A stretch of 64,000 nucleotides of DNA from Macrotrachela quadricornifera (lineage: Eukaryota > Rotifera > Eurotatoria > Philodinida > Philodinidae). The stretch is from positions 29,249 through 93,248 of the forward strand of contig JAJEKB010020600.1 of assembly GCA_022393335.1 (NCBI GenBank), given 5' to 3'. Within the stretch, counting starts at the first letter, position 1. Each line of letters begins with the position of its first letter. The translations under genes and the position numbers were made by a program. The notes below the pieces were generated by a model. It saw only the letters and a program-made list of their open reading frames with translations. It searched no databases and was not told the DNA's origin. Shown one piece after another: positions 34,601-45,791 of this stretch.

Positions 34601-36081
34601 TTATTCACAAATGTCCTATGTTTTATAGCAACTAAACAGCAGCTGGGAGCGTCCAATCGATCTCCTCCGATTTTTACTTTTTTTTTTGTATTTTAATAAG
34701 TGATACGAACAGAACACTTTTCAATAGTTCATTAACATCTCCTTTTGGCAGATTTACTTGTTTTAGTATTTAAAAACTGATTGTTTCTCACTTTGTTCGA
34801 AAGACTACGTTTAAAGCTGTTGGAACTATTGGAATCAGTCATTTTATGACAAAATTAACGTTTTCATTTCAAAAGAAGAATCTAACTATAGTGAATTTGA
34901 GCATATTATCAGATTATTAAAATATGTTTCATAAATGAGAGCGAATAGAATCGACATGTCGTGAATTGCAGCACATCAAATTCAGACGTCCACACTTCTT
35001 ATTGAAGTAACAGTATTTAATTTTATTTTGCTTACACTATAGATCAAATTTATATGAAATAAGGAGATAATGAGAACAATTTACAGATGTAAAATATACT
35101 ATTTTCTCATCGTAGTATTGACGATATCATATTTTCTCTTGTTTTACTTTCGTGAAACACGATTTAAGAGAAAGTGTTGAAATGTTTAGGCGTAGAAATT
35201 TGATTTCCTGACCACAGACCGTGACAGACATGCTCAATAACATTTCTTTCTACAGAATCAATTAATCAACCGCAATTAATTATAATTAATAAATTATTTC
35301 ATCATGTAAACATGCTATGTGTTGTGAAATATAATGTAATTTCTCCAAGAAAAGTAGAAAAATAATAATATTAAACCAATCATAAATGGATATATTCGAA
35401 AAATTTTGTTGTAGTAATTAATTAATTAATTAATTAACCAATCCGTGCATGGCCTTCTAACAGAGTCAATGACATTTTGTTCAGACACATTCTTCTATTA
35501 AAAATGGTCATTCATGCAGATAGAGAGGTTAAGCATTATCCACCTATGAGCAGCAATAGCAGCTGAATCGTATTTCATATATTAATCTCGTAGGAGTTGC
35601 TCTAACAGTTATTATGAATGTTTCAGTCTGTTATTTATAAATAAGTTATCTGGCTCAAAACAGAAAAAAAAATTTTTCAGTAAGAAATAAAATATAAATA
35701 CACTTATATATGTAGAAGGTTGTCGTAAACATGTACGAATTCCGAATCTAAAAAAATAGTAAGTGGGCTAGTTCACTAAGAAAAATACAAATAGTTAGAT
35801 TTTTCATTTTATTTCAAATGCGTAAATTCTCAGAATTTCAGATAAATTTGTTTGTATTTATTTCAATTCGTTGGTTGAACGCCTAAAAAATTTCTTTGAT
35901 TCTACTATTTTGTTAGGGGAATGTATCTGAAAGATAAGCCATGTTAAGAAAAGATTAGTATCTAGTAATTGTTGTGCAAACTAGTTCTATTTTGAAAAGC
36001 TGGAGTAAAATACAATCAAGCAAAAAAACAAGGAAAATGAAGTGTAAAGTGTAAGTATTTAGGCGAAGAAGGCGCCGCTAC
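34601..36081. other. Intergenic
   Basis: No gene recognised. A (TTAA)n microsatellite of about 25 bases lies at about 35414-35438. Both flanking genes point toward this stretch, so it contains two 3' ends. Confidence 0.55.
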
Positions 36082-37189
36082 TTAAACCACAGCTGTCATG
36101 TAAATTATATATTTTCCATTTGCCGCCTCACGTTCAATTTTTTCAATGCCATAGAAAACGAAACTGTCTAATAGCACTTCTTGTTCATGTGGATACACAG
36201 AAATATGAGAAATGTCACTTCGATTTTTAGATGAGTCATTCATTGTCTTTATAATAAAAAGTGCATTTCCAAACTCTTCGGCTTTACGACGGTCTTTCGA
36301 TGTGGAAACATATGAAGGCCACACGATCCATTGTCGATTAGCTCGCTTATATTCTTCAATCATGTCAACTTCGAGTCTCATACCACGATACAGAATTTGC
36401 TCGCCTGTAGTTTTACTGTAATGTAAATGGCGGCTCAACAAATAAGAGAGAGGACCTAAAGTATCAACTTTACTTATGTCCTTGTTTCTCTGCGATTCAG
36501 TAACACGCTTGTAAAGAAAAGATTCAGATGAGTAGAGTCGTGCAGCACATGCGCATAGTTCTTCTTTACTCTTCATAGCAGCGCTTCTCAAATGATGAGC
36601 CATTTTTTCAGCATCACGTTTGTAGGTACTTCCACCTTCTTCCAAAATACCTATAAAGAGAGAAAGGAAATTTGGTACATCTTTAGATGTGTATCTCGAT
36701 CAGACCATCTACCTTTAGCAGCAAGCTCACCAATTGCTGCATAGTTTTCATCATCTATTATTTGTTTATTTTGGTTTTCCCATTGTGTCTGAAAATCGTA
36801 TTTCTTGTTCCAACCCTGATCGAATGAATTTATAGGTCTTATTGGATCTGAAAACCTTTCTTCTCTAATATATTGACTGACATCAATTTCTCGACGTTCT
36901 ATTAGCTGTTGTCTCTCTTTATCATTCTTATTAAATTGCTTATAAATTTCAAAATCAATCACATAATCATTTAGTTGAACGTTTTTCTGTTTCTGTTGAA
37001 ATGCCTGTTCAGTATGATCGTTTTCAAAATCTGAATAACGTTTCCATTCTTTCTGTTCTTTTTCATCCCGTGGGTTTGAATTTGATTGCCAAAACAAGAC
37101 TATTTTTTTTTTTTATCATTCAATAATGAAGATGATGTGGAAGATGCCGTAGCTCGTGCCTCTGAAGCAGTAGAATTTGTGATTGCCAT
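36082..37189 (-). CDS. WWE-domain ADP-ribosyltransferase, apparent frameshift in A12
   Basis: Exon 1 (37189-36713) and exon 2 (36650-36082) flank a 62-base GT-AG intron. After a Ser/Thr/Ala-rich start, exon 1 has a WWE-type ADP-ribose or protein-binding domain (FWQSNSNPRD, KEWKRYSDFEN, VIDF, then RQQLIERRE). Exon 2 is an R-S-E mono-ADP-ribosyltransferase with LYRGMR, YVSTS and the ExE motif in HEQEVLLD, all intact. The product should ADP-ribosylate arginine, with WWE as a targeting module. The ATG at 37189 and the WWE frame are one base out of register across a run of 12 A (T at 37103-37114 on the plus strand), and a stop follows that run; with one more A both parts would be in one frame of about 348 residues. 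This is a homopolymer error, a true inactivating indel, or slippage. Otherwise the protein must start elsewhere. Confidence 0.75.
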
Positions 37190-37364
37190 TAATGAACTAG
37201 AAGAGTATTGGAAAAAGAAAATACTTTTTTTTATGAACTTGATTAAAGAGAGAGCTTTCCTAGGTGTTCCTTCACTTTTAACATTATATTTTGCTCACAA
37301 GTAGACGTTCGTAAGATTAAAAATATTCTCAAAAAATTTGAGTGTATTGATATTTATTCTCGAA

Positions 37365-37685
37365 TTAGGATCGTTTTACTGCGGTTTTGACCTTATTCAT
37401 AGTACCTTTGAGAAATATGAAATGATCAAATTTCGAACTGAAATTTCGCCTATAATAATAATATAATAATGCTGAGAATATCTTCAAAGTTTCAGAGAAA
37501 ACGAATGTTATTTTTGTGATACTAAAGTTTTGGGAACCCTCGTTTCGCCTGAAACTTTCAAGATATTCTAAGCATCATTAGACTCATTTATGGACAAGAT
37601 TTCAGTTCCAGATTTGATCATTTCATATTTCTCAGAGGTATGATGCATAGGGTCACAACTTTAGTAAAACTATCTTAACTTAAGA
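37365..37685. repeat. Foldback repeat, about 320 bp
   Basis: Arms of about 145 bases align inverted. The central block GAGAAATATGAAATGATCAA near 37408 matches the complement near 37614-37640 almost perfectly, with flanking blocks around TCAAAGTTTCAG and CTGAAACTTTCAAG. Termini were not resolved. Non-coding MITE-like element. Confidence 0.6.
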
Positions 37686-38099
37686 ACCAAAAGCTGTCCA
37701 TTGGAATTCTTTTAGAGTTTTATTAGTCTCACGAAGGCCTACACGTGGGCAAAATATCATGTCAATAAAGAAGGAGCATCTAGAGCTGGTCCCTAGTAAT
37801 TAGATCAAAGAACTGCAATGAAAGCTATTTTTTGTGTGCTAAAATAATTCATGAAGTTATAGACGGTGAAGTCTGGAGATTTAGTTAGATTTGTGTAGGC
37901 ACAACCTTTTAATAAAACTTCATCTTCTATTAATAAACCACTGAAAGAATCCAAGAGACCAATGTTGACCTTGCTGGTTTTTTCGCAGACAACTGATCAT
38001 AATAACAAGGTTCTCTAATTGAGCATCTAAATGCGTTGAGATTTTTAAAATCTCGTAGGGATTGAATAAACGTCTAGTAAAAAAGGATTTTCGACTCCT

Positions 38100-38460
38100 A
38101 CTACTGTTAAAAAAAAATCGCACCAGCAATTGTTTCTTATAAGTTCGATAGAGCGAAATAAACTGCATGAGATGCACCTAAAGAAAGTATAGAAAAAAAT
38201 ATTCACATAGCACTTTTATTAAGTCTAAAGGATAGAAGAGCGCTACTCCTATATAAACCTTCCTTTATGGTATTTTCAAAATTTGTCAATCAAACAACAA
38301 TACTATTAAGGTCTTTTCAAGTTGAAGATCAAGGAACATTGAACATCTAGAATCTATGTGTCATGTTATTTCGACAATCGATTCAATAAGATATTATATG
38401 TATAAAAATGATTTTCTGTACAGTCTGTATAGACCTACTATAGTCAATATTCAGTATCTC
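38100..38460. repeat. Dispersed repeat, copy 1
   Basis: Aligns in opposite orientation with 49575-49935 over about 360 bases with moderate divergence. Shared blocks include TTCGATAGAGCGAAATAAACTGCA, recognisable in pieces at about 38147-38170 and 49866-49889, and ATGTGTCATGTTA. No open frame is conserved between the copies. Confidence 0.65.
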
Positions 38461-39348
38461 AAAATACCGTTTAGACCAAATACTCAACCCGTGCATTATG
38501 TTATTTCATAAAAAATGCTGCTGTTTCTGTTTACCGTTTTTTTCTTCGCCTGTCTTAAAAGTTAAACGGTAATGTAATGTTCATTTTTTTCAAGAAACCT
38601 AATGCGTCTTTATTGATCTTTTTTTTTCGTGAAAATGTAGGTAATTTTCATGTGCGTGATAAATTTTCGTTTTGAACTTGTGATAACATTTTTTTTGATG
38701 TTATCGCAATTGGATTAGCTTTTGCGACATCCACTTTATTGATATTTGATCATATATCAATCAAACGAAGCACTAACTCGACAATCAACTATTTCTGAAA
38801 CGGTTTGACTTCAATATTGTCTTCGCTACCTTATTATTCAGTGGTTGCATAACTATTGTCTTTGGCGGTAGATGGTTTTGGGGTTACTCATTTTACTGTG
38901 CTTATATTTTTCGAGAGAAGAATGATTGGACTGTAGTCACCTTAAAAAGCTCATGAGAGAGCCGTTTATAGTGATTCTTAGCTTTTGAGTTGATATTTCG
39001 CCCATAAGCAGAATCTAATGGGAGAAACAAAAGTCCAAAAGAACAAGTGTTCATAGACTTTTAATCGTGGGTTATGGTCATTTTACTGGATGTACCAACT
39101 ATGATGAGATATTCACAAAAAAAAGCAAATCAAGGAATTTTGACTTGAAATTTTACCCACATACAGGTTTTGTAACCCGTATGCTAGCCCGAAAATTTCA
39201 GTTCAAGACAGTATGATTTGTTTTCTTATGTACTTAAGATAATAGCGTTTTCTTGGGATTGTAATATTTCAAGAAGAACACATTCGTCTTGGCTGAAACT
39301 TTCAGGCTGGTATACAGGCCACATAATTTGAATATGGGCATAATTTAA

Positions 39349-39958
39349 CCCTAGTACTACCAAGCGAAGTCATTTTTAACCCCACTTTCAGACTTTCTTT
39401 TCAATAAAGTTTTTTTGCACCAAGTCAAGTGAAACAGCGTGATATTTTTCGAATATGCTGCAATTGTAGTGGAGAGACTAGTAAAATTTTCACCCCTATA
39501 TCATGATGTTCAAGGGAAATACTAACCAAACAAGGTCAAAAATCCTTCATTTGGCCTTCCTAATTTCTCTTGTGTTACGTATCCAATATATTTGATTTGT
39601 TTTTGTTCTAAAGGGACGTCATGATGTAGAGTATGATGAAGTTATATTTTTTACACTAAGAAGAACTCGATCATGCTGTGCATCATGACGTCCCTTTAGT
39701 ACAAAAACAAATCAAATATATTGGATACATAACACAAGAGAAATTAGGATGGCCAAATGAAGGATTTTTGACCTTGTTTGGTTAGTATTTCCCTTGAACA
39801 TCATGATATAGGGGTGAAAATTTTACTAGTCTCTCCACTACAATTGCAGCATATTCGAAAAATATCACGCTGTTTCACTTAACTTGGTGCAAAAAAACTT
39901 TATTGAAAAGAAAGTCTGAAAGTGGGGTCAAAAATGACCCCGCTTGGTAGCACTAGGG
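39349..39958. mobile_element. Palindromic piggyBac-type MITE
   Basis: The element starts CCCTAGTACTACCAAGCG and ends with the inverse CGCTTGGTAGCACTAGGG, flanked on both sides by TTAA (39345-39348 and 39959-39962), the piggyBac target duplication. The arms are nearly perfect inverted repeats of about 270 bases, so the 610-bp element is almost one hairpin. A short tract containing TATTTTTTACACTAAGAAG lies in the middle. No coding capacity. The high arm similarity suggests recent activity or conversion between arms. Confidence 0.9.
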
Positions 39959-40210
39959 TTAAGATAAAAAGTCGTTAATTTGATTTTTTTGTACATATTA
40001 TATCATAAGTTATATATCCAGTAGCATAACCATAACTCAGGAAGGAAGATCTATGAGCACTTGTTCCTTTTGGCCTTTTCTTGTTCCACTGGACTCTACT
40101 TATTGACAAAATATGAGCATAAAAACTGAGAATCCTTTCGAACGGTTCCTCCGTCAGAAAGATCAAAAAGATAAAGCCCTTTTCTTAATGTATTAGTTCG
40201 TAGTAGCAGA

Positions 40211-43200
40211 GAGGGGTCTGAGTAGAAGCCTACACGCGGCGACCCTGTTGTCAAACTAATGTCTACTAACGATGCCGTAGCCCGGCGTACCCGTGCTCGA
40301 TCTGCTGCACCAGCAGTGGCGGACAGTGCGGTTAAAACAACAACTGCTGGCGTACACGTGCTCAGTTCCTTGCTCACCAATCGATCCGATAAAAGTCCTC
40401 CGGGACGAAAAGGGTCAGGTGATGGCGCTTCTGCTAAGCAGAAGAGACCAGATTTATGGAAAGATGAGGAGATTGTTGAGCTCAAGCGACTGGTCAATAA
40501 CAATATTGGCCCCCAAGGCAAAGTTTCTTGGGTAGCGGTCCACGAAGCTTGGCAAAATCTGAATCTTAGTGAAAGATCCAAGGCAGGCCTTAGTGCAAAG
40601 TGGCGTGACATTAAGAACAATGCACCCACCCAAACAGTACTTGACGAACCGAAAGAGTCTCAAGACAGTGCTGTAGCAACATCCACCTCTGGTGTAACAA
40701 CAGATACTGCTGTCATAGCCGATAATCATCAGGCTGACGATGGTGGTAACGCTGGGGGAAATAATAATAATAATAGTCAATCGACTGAGACTGCCGTTGC
40801 ATCGATTGATATCATCGCTGTAAAGGATATACAATCTATCTTTTACAAAAACTTACAAATATCTAAAAGGATTGGTTGTGAACCTAATAAAAGAAAAACG
40901 CCTAAACGGGTATCAGGCAGGCTGGTTCAGCCGATCATCGATAAAGTCAATGAACTCATTGACAAAGAGCTGGATATGGAAACCCGAGGAAGACCATCCT
41001 GGGATATGTTGTCCATTGTCGTATATGCCGGTGCGATGACTGTCTCGAAGTTGGTGAACCAAAGGTTAATGGAAAAACTCGAAAGAGCAAAGGAGTGGTT
41101 TCGGACTTCATATGAAGAAGTGAAGTCATTGTGTGTTACCATCGGTAAAGCAACAGCAGAATTAAATAGACGAAAGCACCACAATAAAAGTAAACCAACC
41201 TCTCAGCAGACTCGAAACATCAGGGTGCTGAAAAGAAAATATAAAGTTCAAACCTTTGCTGAAATTACATCTCTCGTAGAACGACTGAAAATCAGGCTTC
41301 AGTTACTACGATCGCGAATAGCATTGAGGAAGGCTGACGAAGACCGACAGCGTATTCGTCAGTTACCAACTAAGATGGTATTCCGAAGCATCGGTAAACA
41401 ACAACAACAAACTTCTGATAATACACCGGATGTACATCAAATTCGGAATTATTGGAAGAATATTGTGGGAGCAAAGAAAGAATTTAATTCTAAGGACGAG
41501 GATCTAGTAGCCTGGGAGAAATCTCTTGTTGGGACTTTGGGTGAAGATGATCTTAAAAAGCGTCTCACTCCAGAGTTATGGCAGGAAGTACTTCGAAAGG
41601 CGAAACCTTGGAAGGCACATGGCCCTGATGGAATACAATCATTTTGGTGGAAGGCATTCAAAATAGCCGGCGTAGCTCTATATCAACTAGCACGCTACCA
41701 CCTAACCACTGGGTCATCACTACCAAAGAGTTGGATTACCGTTGGACGTATCGTACTACTATACAAAGCTGGTTCACATAAAGATCCGGCAAACTATAGA
41801 CCAATAGCATGTCTTAATACATGTTATAAACTACTAACGAGTTTTATAACTGTGTACTTACATCAGTACGTAAAGGAGCGAAATGTTCTGCCTGAAGAAC
41901 AAATAGCACTGCGTAAAGGAGTGTGGGGTTGCACTCATGCATCAATCTTAGATCAGACCATGACGGCCGATGCGCTTAATCAAAAGCAGCGACCTATTAG
42001 CGTGGCCTGGATCGATTATTCAAAAGCATTCGATAGCTTACCACATAGCTACATCAAATGGCTCATCACAGCTGTGCAAGTTCCTAAACCGTTAGATAAA
42101 TTTATTAAAAATTTATTATTAAAATGGAAAGTACGATATGAAGCAAAAGACCCTAGGGGATGCATACTCCGAAGTAACATTCTTCGAATTAAATCGGGTG
42201 TATTGCAAGGGGACAGCTTCAGTCCTCTATTATTTTGTATTGCTATGGCTCCTATCAGTCATGCAATTAATAAAATGAAATGTGGTTATACAACAGCCTC
42301 TGGGAAGTTAAATAACATGCAAATGACGTTGACACATCTATTCTATATGGATGATCTGAAACTATACAGTAGCTCGTCAAAGAACTTGACTAAGATGATC
42401 AAAAAGGTTGAAACGGTCTCAACAGCCATTCAAATGGATATGAACACTAAAAAATGTGCGGTAGCCAACTTCATACCGAAACGATTGCAGGTTAAAGGAA
42501 AGGCAGTATCCGTGGAGGACACACCTCAAAGTGTGGGTACCCTCGGGTTCCCATCACTTGACAAGGGTGGACTCTACAAATACTTAGGTCTTGAGCAAGC
42601 GATAGGTGTGAAGGACTCGGATGCCTGGGATCGGGTAGTCCAGAAGTGTTGTAATTCCACCAATCAAATATGGGGTTCCGATCTAACTTTCCGGCAGAAA
42701 GTGAACACCTATAATATGACAATAATCCCTGCTCTAAATTACATCATAATGAATACAATAAAGGGCAGTGGAACATATCTAAGTGTTCTAAAACGCGGTG
42801 AAAAATTTGATAAAAAGATTCGCAAGCTTCTTGTGAGTCTTAAAGCTCGATACAAAGCTAGTTGTGTAGACCGCCTCTACTTAACAACTGAGCTAGGGGG
42901 ATATGGTTTGAGGTCGGTTAAAGATGCAGTGCAAGAATCGACTATATACTCCTGGGCGTACCTCTGCACCAAAGTAGAGCTGAGGAACTCGCTCAATCTC
43001 TTTGTTTCTATGTTAAAACGGCAAAAACGAAGTGTGATTAGTGATGCTAACAGTCTATTGAACACGTACAAAATCCATGCTGAACTGGAACCAACACATT
43101 CGCTCGTCACTCTGGATGGAGTTCGGTATACAGATGCCAGATCATTGGCACGGCATGTGGTGGGTAAAATGCGTACGATTAACAACAATGAGAGACGCAA

Positions 43201-44263
43201 GACGTGGGGGGCTAGGATAATGGCAGGTAGAATATGGCATTCCGATACCATAGCTGACTTACATGCATCTTTCGCCTGGCTACGTGCCGGAAAGTTGTCG
43301 TCAACAGCGGTACGAAATGCAATAGCGGCGCAGGAGGGATGTCTCAATACTAAATACCATCCGCGTCGCAAAGACCTTGGTGACAAACGTTGCCGGGCAT
43401 GTGGTAATACCAAAGAGACAATCGAACATGTGCTGACGAGCTGTCCGAAATGGTTATCCACATTATATGTATATCGCCACGACTCTGTAGGAAGGAGTCT
43501 CCACTACAGAATATGCGAGAAATATAATTTAAAACCGCCACACTATACACAACGAGTGGAAACCGTTATGGAAAATGATCGCATCAAGTTGTATTGGAAT
43601 CAACCAGTACAAACAAGAGCGATTGTTCGGCATAATAAGCCTGATATTGTAATATTTGATAAGGTTACTAAAGTAGCCACAATTATCGAATTTGCAGTAT
43701 CATGGTTTACTGGAATGAAGAGGCAAATTGAGATAAAAAGTAATCGCTATTGTGTTAATGGCAACCACACGGGAGAACTTGATCAAGAATATCCTCGGGG
43801 CGATAGTATACAATCGGAACTTCAAACCGAGGGTTGGACAGTTAGGTTTCTTCCGGTTATCATTGGCGCATGCGGTGAAATACCTCTGGGCTTGAGTGAT
43901 CAGATGATCACCTACTTGGAAATAAATAAAAATAAAGTGGAGGATTGTATTGAGCGGATGGCGCGAAATGCTGTTCTGGGAACAAACAGGATCATCAAAA
44001 ATCATTTGGCTATGGCAAGCTAAAGGAACAGGTCTGGTAACAAGCCACTTGCTTGCAAGTGGAACAAAAAAGGGGAGGGAAAAGGTTATGGTTGTGAAGG
44101 AACTCCCTTTTCGACCCTTGTATCTATCATATTTGAGATGCATTGTAACTGGACGTTAGTAGCGGACAGTGTCTGCTGTGGAATATGCTGGTTTCATTAC
44201 CGGGATTAGAAGCAGCGACAGTCGAAATCTTCCCTGGCGACGGGGAAGTCATAAAGGAAATGA
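40211..44263 (+). mobile_element. LINE retrotransposon with restriction-like endonuclease
   Basis: Contains one intact open frame (40259-44023), a short 5' leader and about 240 bases of 3' UTR. GTAGTAGCAGA occurs at 40200-40210 and again at 44264-44274, so the element may be bounded by an 11-bp target duplication. Visibly higher GC than the surroundings begins at about 40200 and fades after about 44300, supporting these limits. No poly(A) tail is visible, as in R2/R4-type elements. Confidence 0.6.
40259..44023 (+). CDS. LINE polyprotein: Myb-like, reverse transcriptase, CCHC, restriction-like endonuclease
   Basis: 1,254 residues, uninterrupted. A Myb/SANT-like DNA-binding region lies at about 60-118 (LWKDEEIVELKRLV, then SAKWRDIKN). 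The reverse transcriptase spans about 440-780 with NYRPIACLNTCYKLL, catalytic Asp586 in AWIDYSKAFDSLPH, GVLQGDSFSPLLF and the active site FYMDD at 695-699. A CCHC knuckle CX2CX8HX4C starts at 1045, followed by a PD-(D/E)XK endonuclease (KPDIVIFD at about 1127, TIIEFAVSW, KRQIEIKSNRY). This architecture is that of site-biased early LINEs (R2, R4, NeSL, Hero). FYMDDLKLY instead of the FADD of R2 points to the R4/NeSL/Hero side. It performs target-primed reverse transcription. All catalytic residues are present, so it may be active. Base composition is less AT-rich than host genes. Confidence 0.93.
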   Translation: MSTNDAVARRTRARSAAPAVADSAVKTTTAGVHVLSSLLTNRSDKSPPGRKGSGDGASAKQKRPDLWKDEEIVELKRLVNNNIGPQGKVSWVAVHEAWQNLNLSERSKAGLSAKWRDIKNNAPTQTVLDEPKESQDSAVATSTSGVTTDTAVIADNHQADDGGNAGGNNNNNSQSTETAVASIDIIAVKDIQSIFYKNLQISKRIGCEPNKRKTPKRVSGRLVQPIIDKVNELIDKELDMETRGRPSWDMLSIVVYAGAMTVSKLVNQRLMEKLERAKEWFRTSYEEVKSLCVTIGKATAELNRRKHHNKSKPTSQQTRNIRVLKRKYKVQTFAEITSLVERLKIRLQLLRSRIALRKADEDRQRIRQLPTKMVFRSIGKQQQQTSDNTPDVHQIRNYWKNIVGAKKEFNSKDEDLVAWEKSLVGTLGEDDLKKRLTPELWQEVLRKAKPWKAHGPDGIQSFWWKAFKIAGVALYQLARYHLTTGSSLPKSWITVGRIVLLYKAGSHKDPANYRPIACLNTCYKLLTSFITVYLHQYVKERNVLPEEQIALRKGVWGCTHASILDQTMTADALNQKQRPISVAWIDYSKAFDSLPHSYIKWLITAVQVPKPLDKFIKNLLLKWKVRYEAKDPRGCILRSNILRIKSGVLQGDSFSPLLFCIAMAPISHAINKMKCGYTTASGKLNNMQMTLTHLFYMDDLKLYSSSSKNLTKMIKKVETVSTAIQMDMNTKKCAVANFIPKRLQVKGKAVSVEDTPQSVGTLGFPSLDKGGLYKYLGLEQAIGVKDSDAWDRVVQKCCNSTNQIWGSDLTFRQKVNTYNMTIIPALNYIIMNTIKGSGTYLSVLKRGEKFDKKIRKLLVSLKARYKASCVDRLYLTTELGGYGLRSVKDAVQESTIYSWAYLCTKVELRNSLNLFVSMLKRQKRSVISDANSLLNTYKIHAELEPTHSLVTLDGVRYTDARSLARHVVGKMRTINNNERRKTWGARIMAGRIWHSDTIADLHASFAWLRAGKLSSTAVRNAIAAQEGCLNTKYHPRRKDLGDKRCRACGNTKETIEHVLTSCPKWLSTLYVYRHDSVGRSLHYRICEKYNLKPPHYTQRVETVMENDRIKLYWNQPVQTRAIVRHNKPDIVIFDKVTKVATIIEFAVSWFTGMKRQIEIKSNRYCVNGNHTGELDQEYPRGDSIQSELQTEGWTVRFLPVIIGACGEIPLGLSDQMITYLEINKNKVEDCIERMARNAVLGTNRIIKNHLAMAS

Positions 44264-44463
44264 GTAGTAGCAGAATATCAATACACGATCAAGCACTAGG
44301 TTAAACCATACTCGAGAAACATTCAAGCCACATCTGATGAAAATTTATAAGAATATCGTCTCAAAATCTTCTTTACTTTAAAAATCATTGGTTTTCCGAC
44401 GAAATCCAAGTGTATCTACTTACGTTATGTAAAAGTACAATCACCAATGTTAAGAAGTATATA

Positions 44464-44819
44464 GGGTGTTCAGAAAGTCACTAGAGTTATATAGGAAAAT
44501 TTGAATATCTCCATTACGGTCCGAACAAACGAGCTCATATTTTTACCAAATATAGAAGCATGTTCACACTCTAAATCGATACGCACAAGGTTAGTGAGAA
44601 GCTTTGTTAAGTATATTGTTTTTTTTTCTAATCTATGAATAAGTAAAATCTTGTTGAGGTCGATGGTGATACTTAACAAAGGTTCTCACTAACCTTGTGC
44701 GTATCGATTTAGAGTGTGAACATGCTTCTATATTTGGTAAAAAAATGAGCTCGTTTGTTCGGACCGTAATGGAGATATTCAAATTTTCCTATATAACTTT
44801 AGTGACTTTCTGAACACCC
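44464..44819. mobile_element. Mariner-type MITE
   Basis: The ends GGGTGTTCAGAAAGTCACTA and, inverted, GGGTGTTCAGAAAGTCACTA sit between TA dinucleotides (44462-44463 and 44820-44821). Inverted arms of about 150 bases are almost identical, for example AGTGTGAACATGCTTC and its complement. GGGTGT plus a TA target fits the Tc1/mariner superfamily. No coding region. Confidence 0.85.
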
Positions 44820-45201
44820 TATACTACACATCAGAGCATAAAACAGGCCTACTTTTTGTAGGCTTGACCTGCCCATCTCGAGCCCACGTCCTTCTCAGCC
44901 TGCCTATACCTGGCATCTTATTTCCTCGGTCTGGCATGCCTGTCAAGGCCTCTCTATCTTTTTTTCATAATATTATCATGATAATAATATAGTAGAACTA
45001 ATTGTTAATTATCATAAACGTCGCACAAGTCACGGGAATAAGTGCACTGGACTATAGGAAAACTCATACTCCAACATTCCAGCGAATTTTTTGATATATT
45101 CACTCTGCAAAAATGTTTTGTTTTCTTGGCCCACAAGAGTTTGTAAGAATAGGAATAGAATAAAAAAAGTTCATCTTAAGTAGGTTTCCTAGTTATTGAT
45201 A

Positions 45202-45791
45202 TCACCGTGTCCGGAAAGTCCGTAGAACTCATATTTTATGAAGCAATAAGATAACAATTACTGCATTTATTGAATGTAATAACCTTCGCTAGCAACCACA
45301 CGTTGCCATCGGTTATACAAACTTTGTATTCCATCGAAAAAAAAACCCTGAACCAAGATTATTTAAGTGCTTCTCAACCGTCGTTATCACTTCGTCATCA
45401 GAGTAAAAGTTCTTGTCATGAAGAAATGCCTTCAAATTTTTGAACAAGTAATAGTCACTAGGTGCAATATCCGGAGAATAGATGGGATGATTCACTTCAC
45501 CAAGATTTGCCTTACGAATAGCAGCTTGGACGACGTTGCTCTTGTCCACAGACGCACTGTCATGAAGAACTAAAACTTCATGATTGTTATTTCGTTGTCT
45601 ATTTTCGACCGCTCAACTAATTCTTTTTGATAATCACGGTTGTGAAAACTAATTCTTTCCACAAAATGATACAATCAGTCGAGAAAAAGATCTATGCCAC
45701 GTTGAAAATTCATCTTTTGCACAATAACATGAACTAAACGTTTCAAACATGCAATTAGGATACAGTTCTACGAACTTTCCGGACACCCTGA
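45202..45791. mobile_element. Internally deleted mariner element
   Basis: Terminal repeats TCACCGTGTCCGGAAAGT and, inverted, TCAGGGTGTCCGGAAAGT both continue as CGTAGAACT; TA flanks both sides (45200-45201 and 45792-45793). At 590 bp it is well under the roughly 1.3 kb of a full mariner and keeps only part of the transposase. It is nested in the hAT-like element. Confidence 0.8.
45313..45549 (-). pseudogene. Mariner transposase C-terminal fragment
   Basis: A 78-residue remnant containing HPIYSPDIAPSDYYLFKNLK, the hallmark end of the mariner DD(34)D catalytic region with its last Asp, followed by about 35 residues before the frame drifts. In the same frame upstream, LHDSASVDKSNVVQ (to about 45580) holds the preceding catalytic Asp block. 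The N-terminal DNA-binding half is missing. Not functional. Confidence 0.85.

Larger units (their letters stand above)
37190..39344. other. Intergenic with repeats
   Basis: No gene recognised. It holds a foldback at 37365-37685 and one copy of a dispersed repeat at 38100-38460. Motifs such as GAAATTTCGCC and GATATTTCGCCCATA recur near 37445, 38990 and 39150, suggesting further degraded copies of the foldback family. Confidence 0.5.

Noticed and set aside
37086..37304. Plus-strand 72-residue frame with an acidic start
   Set aside because: It is the antisense of the first exon of the WWE-ART gene.
40096..44159. Several long antisense or overlapping frames across the LINE
   Set aside because: They are shadows of the 1,254-residue frame in richer-GC sequence and have no family features.
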